NCBI RefSeq assembly: GCF_014641195.1
Contig: NZ_BMHQ01000009.1
Location: forward strand, 62,566 to 126,565
DNA: 64,000 nucleotides
Origin: Marinithermofilum abyssi
Lineage (GTDB): Bacteria > Bacillota > Bacilli > Thermoactinomycetales > DSM-45169
Direction of reading: 5' to 3'
The position numbers and the translations under genes were made by a program. Under the pieces are notes generated by a model, which saw only the letters and a program-made list of their open reading frames with translations, was not told the origin of the DNA and searched no databases. Below, one piece after another: positions 60,507 through 64,000 of this stretch (position 1 is the first letter of the stretch; each line of letters begins with the position of its first letter).

Positions 60507-60731
60507 ACACCGATCTGCCAATTTCGCTTCATATGATACATCATGATATCGAGACCGTAGTTGATTCCTTAACAGGAAGTCAATCGGCTGATCGCTTAAA
60601 AAGAATTTCCAGACGCAGGACATGAGCGACATCGGCCCGTGGAATATCCCGTCCTTCCCTATTGCAATGTAATCAGCCTCAATGTAACCCGTTGCCGGTT
60701 CATTCGTCAGCCGACCCGGACGAACCATCTT
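60504..60731 (-). pseudogene. Decayed C-terminal fragment of an NAD(P)-binding (atypical SDR) protein
   Basis: One frame reads MVRPGRLTNEPATGYIEADY, which matches the VRPG-LT-EPGTG motif of NmrA/YhfK-like atypical SDR enzymes. The expected continuation, GRDIPRADVAHVLRLEIL, is found one frame over, so a frameshift separates them. No N-terminal Rossmann part is present upstream; an isolated GGGGGGAAAG-ATG there opens only a five-codon frame. It is a remnant between comGG and the terminator, not a functional gene. Confidence 0.5.
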
Positions 60732-60913
60732 AGATCAGTACATTCATTCTTTCCCCCCTAGGCAAAATCCCCTACAACTTTTAGCTTGTAACCTAAAACC
60801 GGCTTCCCAAAACCAACACAGACTGTCTGGCCTTGTACTTGAGTCTGCATTCCTCAAAGGGGCCCCACTCCGTCTTCTTCTGTCTGCTGATCCATATATT
60901 TGTCTTCTGTTTA

Positions 60914-61297
60914 TTACCTCTTCCACTGGCGGATGTTCATCGTATCCGGGTCCAGTATCACGTGTATGGTCTGCTGAACGCCTTTCCCTTTGGCCACTGA
61001 GCGCAAATGAATCCCTCGGTCCTCTTCTTCTATGACGGTGGTGATCACCTCTATCCCGTTGATGGCTGTTCGGATCGGCTTTCGCCGGTTCGGTTCTGCC
61101 TGCAAGTGCTGCTGCATTCGGGCAAACCCGCTTTCCGCTGCGTATTGTGCTTTGGCCATCTGCAATTCCGCCATGGAACTGTGCCGATGGTTGACCACTT
61201 GCGACAAAAGTACCGTCAACAAAACCATCATCAACATGGTGACAATCAGGGTCAGAGGCAGCGCCACGCCTTGTTGCGCACCGATCCGCCGCTTCAT
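60914..61297 (-). CDS. comGG: ComGG-like pseudopilin
   Basis: 127 residues. N-terminal basic segment then a membrane helix (VALPLTLIVTMLMMVLLTVL), followed by an exposed helical region and a small beta tail, the layout of ComGG and PilX-type minor pilins that lack a canonical prepilin cleavage motif. Overlaps comGF by four bases. About 185 bases without a supported gene separate it from the SDR fragment. Confidence 0.8.
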   Translation of the reverse strand: MKRRIGAQQGVALPLTLIVTMLMMVLLTVLLSQVVNHRHSSMAELQMAKAQYAAESGFARMQQHLQAEPNRRKPIRTAINGIEVITTVIEEEDRGIHLRSVAKGKGVQQTIHVILDPDTMNIRQWKR

Positions 61298-61830
61298 GGT
61301 GAAACCGCCCTTCCGCGGACAAACACTTTCATGTCCAGATCACTGTGCCAATTTTGCAGACCGATATCCAGCCAGACTCCCTCTTTCTCTGGTTGAAAAG
61401 AAACAATATAAATATCCTGAAGCATGACGGTTGTCCCCTTAAACCGGCTTTCCCCCGGAGCCCGCACGCTGCGAATCAGCCGTCGCGCCTTTTCCTTGTA
61501 CCTCACCGTTTCACCGGTCGGTAGATCAAATAGCAACCATCCTTGTTTCGACAGACGAAAATTCGTGCCCTGACGCAAGTCATCCCGTACATCCGCGGTA
61601 AAAACATCGGCTTCCGCCTGCAGCCCTTGACGATCCATCATCGCCTTTCCCCGGGATTCCATCACCCACTGAAATGTGGTGAGAGCCGGAATCATCACAA
61701 TCAATAGCGTGAGCGCCACTGTCAATTCGATATAGGTAAAGCCTCGCTCGCTCCTTCTCCAGACCGAGGTGGTCTGTACTGCAATCCTGTTAAGGAGATC
61801 CGTTGCGCTGTTCCATTTCGGCTTTTCCAA
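61294..61830 (-). CDS. comGF: ComGF-like pseudopilin
   Basis: 178 residues from a TTG at 61830; the real start may be further in because the preceding frame overlaps by 109 bases. Prepilin-type N-terminus RGFTYIELTVALTLL with the Gly-Phe cleavage site, long N-terminal helix, then a globular part containing FTADVRDDLRQGTNFRLSKQ. Minor pseudopilin of the competence pilus. The unusually long overlap is part of the rearranged comGD-GE-GF region. Confidence 0.78.
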   Translation of the reverse strand: MEKPKWNSATDLLNRIAVQTTSVWRRSERGFTYIELTVALTLLIVMIPALTTFQWVMESRGKAMMDRQGLQAEADVFTADVRDDLRQGTNFRLSKQGWLLFDLPTGETVRYKEKARRLIRSVRAPGESRFKGTTVMLQDIYIVSFQPEKEGVWLDIGLQNWHSDLDMKVFVRGRAVSP

Positions 61831-61988
61831 CTGACCACCACCTGTGATTCAATCAAATCCTCCGCCACCTTCGTTTTCTCCCATTTCACCAGGTAACGAA
61901 CCCCCTTCAGCCGATCACTGTGCTGCCCGTTCCCGGAAGCACCCTGATTCTGCTGTACTACCTCCATCCGATTTTGCAACAGCATCAT
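61722..61988 (-). pseudogene. comGE: ComGE remnant lacking the prepilin N-terminus
   Basis: 88-codon frame from ATG 61988: MMLLQNRMEVVQQNQGAS, then KGVRYLVKWEKTK and SRNGTAQRISLTGLQY, a globular part like that of ComGE/PilV minor pilins. The cleavage site and hydrophobic helix that every pilin needs are missing; going upstream in frame gives IIRGIGWCSGEQGRFAA, with no such helix. The normal start appears to have been lost in a deletion shared with the comGD end. Confidence 0.55.
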
Positions 61989-62349
61989 AGCGGCGAACCT
62001 GCCCTGTTCGCCGGAACACCAACCGATCCCGCGGATAATTGCTCTGCAGCCGAAATCCGACAGGCGCTTGTATCCGTTTCCATACTTGGCTGCCCCTTCG
62101 CAACACGTACGTTGTCTGCCGCTTCTCCACTTGAACGGTCACCTCCACCTCCCGCAGTGTCGCCTCCCGTTGTGCCAAGCGGATGTCGCCCGCCAGCCCC
62201 TTCAGGAACATTTCCCGGTGCAACCGATCTCCCCATTGCACAAAAGCAGGCATGACGATCATCACCAACAACCCCGCCAGGGACAATGTGAGAGACAGTT
62301 CCACCAATGTCCAGCCGCCTTGGGTCCGCTTCACCCGGTTAGTCGCCAT
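61915..62349 (-). CDS. comGD: ComGD-like pseudopilin with a truncated C-terminus
   Basis: 144 residues from ATG 62349. Prepilin motif QGGWTLVELSLTLSLAGLLV, helix, then ATLREVEVTVQVEKRQTTYV and RLVFRRTGQVRR. In ComGD the last part should continue as an AGGTI-type strand and end near GSGR; here the frame instead runs YDAVAKSDGGSTAESG to a stop. So the final 25-30 residues are replaced. Starts within the end of comGC (11-base overlap). Confidence 0.75.
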   Translation of the reverse strand: MATNRVKRTQGGWTLVELSLTLSLAGLLVMIVMPAFVQWGDRLHREMFLKGLAGDIRLAQREATLREVEVTVQVEKRQTTYVLRRGSQVWKRIQAPVGFRLQSNYPRDRLVFRRTGQVRRYDAVAKSDGGSTAESGCFRERAAQ

Positions 62350-62680
62350 GGACCGAACATTTCACCCTTTTTTCCACCGGCGCGCTCTTTTGAATCGTAT
62401 ATGTCCCTTTGGCCGGACACACCGGAGTCGTACGCAGATATCCTCTGCGTTTCATCTGTTCCACACCGGTCGGATACTTCCCCATCTCCAGATAATAGTT
62501 GTCCGCCTGGGATCCGATCAGTTTCCGATTGGCGGCACAAGCCTTGGATTGGGCAGATTCACCGGCTGCTTTCAAGTTGGGCAGAGCAATGGCAATAATG
62601 ACCCCAATGACAAACAAAACGACCAACATCTCGATCAAGGTAAATCCCCGCTGATCTCCCCATCGTTTCCATCCTCTCAA
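62339..62680 (-). CDS. comGC: ComGC, major competence pseudopilin
   Basis: 113 residues. Canonical prepilin: short basic leader, cleavage site RGFTLIEMLVVLFVIGVII, exposed N-terminal helix, then a C-terminal domain with two Cys (SKACAANRK, VCPAKG, VKCSV) that could form the disulfide known in ComGC (made by BdbCD). Major subunit of the transformation pilus. Follows comGB by 13 bases; intact. Confidence 0.94.
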   Translation of the reverse strand: MRGWKRWGDQRGFTLIEMLVVLFVIGVIIAIALPNLKAAGESAQSKACAANRKLIGSQADNYYLEMGKYPTGVEQMKRRGYLRTTPVCPAKGTYTIQKSAPVEKRVKCSVHGD

Positions 62681-62693
62681 TACGCTCTCCTCC

Positions 62694-63734
62694 TTAAAGG
62701 GCTCGAACCAGATTCAACATGGGCAAAAACATGGCAATCGCCGTCGCCGCCATCAATAATCCGATGAAAAAAATCAGGGCGGGCTCCAAACTTTTGGTCC
62801 ACCTGTCCACTCGATCCCGGATACTGATCTCCGCTGTTTTGGCCATAGCCAACAGAGACTCGTCCACCCGTCCCGTTTCCTCCCCCAACGCGACCAACCG
62901 GGACAGTGCCGGCAGAAAACGATACCCTTCCGCTTCCAAACACCGATGAAAAGGTTCCCCCGTCAGCAACCGCCCCCGAATTCGATGGAGGCTGCGAGAC
63001 AGTTGATGCCAGGGCGTCCATTGGCAAACCATATCCAGTGTCCGAAGCAAAGGGACCCCAGCCTTTAACAATGATCCGGTTTGCACACAAAAGTAGAGGG
63101 TGTAACGATACGCCAACAACCGACGAACCAGGGGAATTCGGCAACACATCGTATTCCAGCGATCTTTTTGCTCCGGGGGAAGGTTCCGGTAGATAAGAAA
63201 CATCAAAGTGAATGAGAGCAAGATCCCTCCGCCGAAGAGAAAAGCCCATTGCAATCCCCCGTATAATGAAAGGAACATCTGCGTATAGAGGGGAAGCTCC
63301 AACCCCATGGAAGCGTACATATCGGCAAACCGCGGGATTACCGTCGTCACCAGAAAGAGAAAGGCACACCCCACCAAGATAAGCACCATCAACGGATATG
63401 TCAGTGCACGCTGCAGATCTCTCCCCCATTTCCCCCGGTCCCGATATACCCGCTCACATTGACGCAGCCCGAACACAAAGTCCCCGTGCTCCTCTGCCGC
63501 CTGGACAAAAGAGACGAACAACCGCGGAAACCCTTCCGCTTCCATCGCTTCAGCCAGCCCTTGCCCCTGATCCAAACGCCGAACCAGGTTCTCTGCCTCC
63601 CCCTTTCGCAACAACTGCTGTTCTCCCAGCAAGTGCAAACTGGGCAACAGGGGAAAACCGCTTTCCAGCAAAGCAGCCAAATGGCGGCTGATCGACTCCA
63701 ACCGGTCGGCAGTCCAACGCCGGCGCCTAATCAT
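62694..63734 (-). CDS. comGB: ComGB, platform protein of the competence pilus
   Basis: 346 residues, GspF-like with two copies of the T2SSF domain and three membrane helices. LVRRLDQGQGLAEAMEAEGF, LTYPLMVLILVGCAFLFLV, then GSLLKAGVPLLRTLDMV, LLTGEPFHRCLEAEGYRFLP and LVALGEETGRVDESL, with the last helix FFIGLLMAATAIAMFLPML. Anchors the pilus at the membrane. ATG 63734 overlaps the comGA end by eight bases. Confidence 0.93.
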   Translation of the reverse strand: MIRRRRWTADRLESISRHLAALLESGFPLLPSLHLLGEQQLLRKGEAENLVRRLDQGQGLAEAMEAEGFPRLFVSFVQAAEEHGDFVFGLRQCERVYRDRGKWGRDLQRALTYPLMVLILVGCAFLFLVTTVIPRFADMYASMGLELPLYTQMFLSLYGGLQWAFLFGGGILLSFTLMFLIYRNLPPEQKDRWNTMCCRIPLVRRLLAYRYTLYFCVQTGSLLKAGVPLLRTLDMVCQWTPWHQLSRSLHRIRGRLLTGEPFHRCLEAEGYRFLPALSRLVALGEETGRVDESLLAMAKTAEISIRDRVDRWTKSLEPALIFFIGLLMAATAIAMFLPMLNLVRAL

Positions 63735-64000
63735 GTACGTCGACCACCCGATGATATTCGGAAATGGTGGTCTGCCCCTTCATCGCTTTTTCCAGAATCA
63801 CATCCTGCAACGAACGCATCCCCGCTTTTTTAAAGGAGTGGCGCAGACGGGCCAAGGTTGCCCGCTCCACAATCAAAGGCTGCAACTCTTCCTGCAGGTG
63901 AAGAACTTCAAAGGCACCGGTCCGGTTCCAGTACCCGATATGCCGGCATTCACCGCACCCCTTGCCGCGGCATTCCGAACAGATGAGACGAACCAGGCGC
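63727..64000 (-). CDS. comGA: ComGA, assembly ATPase (3' end only)
   Basis: C-terminal 90 residues of the GspE-type traffic ATPase that powers pilus assembly; the rest lies off the right edge. The visible part has a four-Cys zinc knuckle, CSECRGKGCGEC, followed by GYWNRTGAFEVLHL, common in PilB/GspE proteins, and ends with AMKGQTTISEYHRVV. The Walker motifs are outside the window. First gene of the comGA-GG operon. Confidence 0.9.
   Translation of the reverse strand, partial: RLVRLICSECRGKGCGECRHIGYWNRTGAFEVLHLQEELQPLIVERATLARLRHSFKKAGMRSLQDVILEKAMKGQTTISEYHRVVDVHD

Overview
The window is a chromosomal segment of a Gram-positive, endospore-forming bacterium of the order Bacillales. Gene order and family composition fit the Thermoactinomycetaceae better than Bacillus itself, but that placement is inference. 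The evidence seen is a dcw cluster with spoVD beside pbpB, bacillithiol synthesis (bshC), sporulation families (a GerR/RsfA regulator, a YhcN/YlaJ lipoprotein, an SASP-like protein), a meso-DAP-type MurE and B. subtilis-like small conserved families. No prophage, CRISPR array or recognisable defence island was found.

Region by region. 1-9.5 kb (minus strand): start of the division and cell-wall cluster, mraZ-rsmH-ftsL-pbpB-spoVD-murE-murF, behind an extended -10 promoter and a three-repeat MraZ operator, with ahcY upstream. 9.6-21.4 kb: bshC with a structured 5' leader, an MFS exporter, panE, a five-gene yngH-HB-G-F-E-type acyl-CoA carboxylase/leucine catabolism operon, then ylbP and a gerR-like regulator. 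Apart from the yng block, this follows the B. subtilis ylbO-ylbP-panE-bshC-mraZ order. 21.6-26.6 kb: DUF2626, a MidA-type methyltransferase, cysK with a rhodanese behind a CstR-like palindrome, and ccdA flanked by two TlpA/ResA thioredoxins. 26.8-27.8 kb: a tnpB-less IS200/IS605-type remnant carrying a putative omega RNA, beside a frameshifted lgt-like pseudogene. 27.9-37.9 kb: yla-type small genes, nfo, a GDPD, a HesB/IscA-like gene with an odd start, yktB, speA, and an SR1P gene with a consensus promoter and two CcpN boxes. 38-45.5 kb: LexA-controlled DNA polymerase IV, a PAP2 phosphatase, a four-tRNA operon, pgpA, yjcG-yjcF. 45.6-52.4 kb: an unusual SEC-C protein, YabE and VanW cell-wall proteins, and Rex-regulated cydAB. 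52.5-64 kb: ispG, ykuS, yqzE, aroK, a three-gene UDP-glucuronate/glycosyltransferase operon, and the comG competence pilus operon, which is damaged at comGD/comGE and followed by a decayed SDR fragment.

Most of the window is conserved housekeeping. The best leads are regulatory or RNA-level: the tnpB-less omega RNA, the structured bshC leader, the CcpN-SR1P site, the CstR, Rex and MraZ operators, an interspersed repeat family, and several small genes of fewer than 60 codons.
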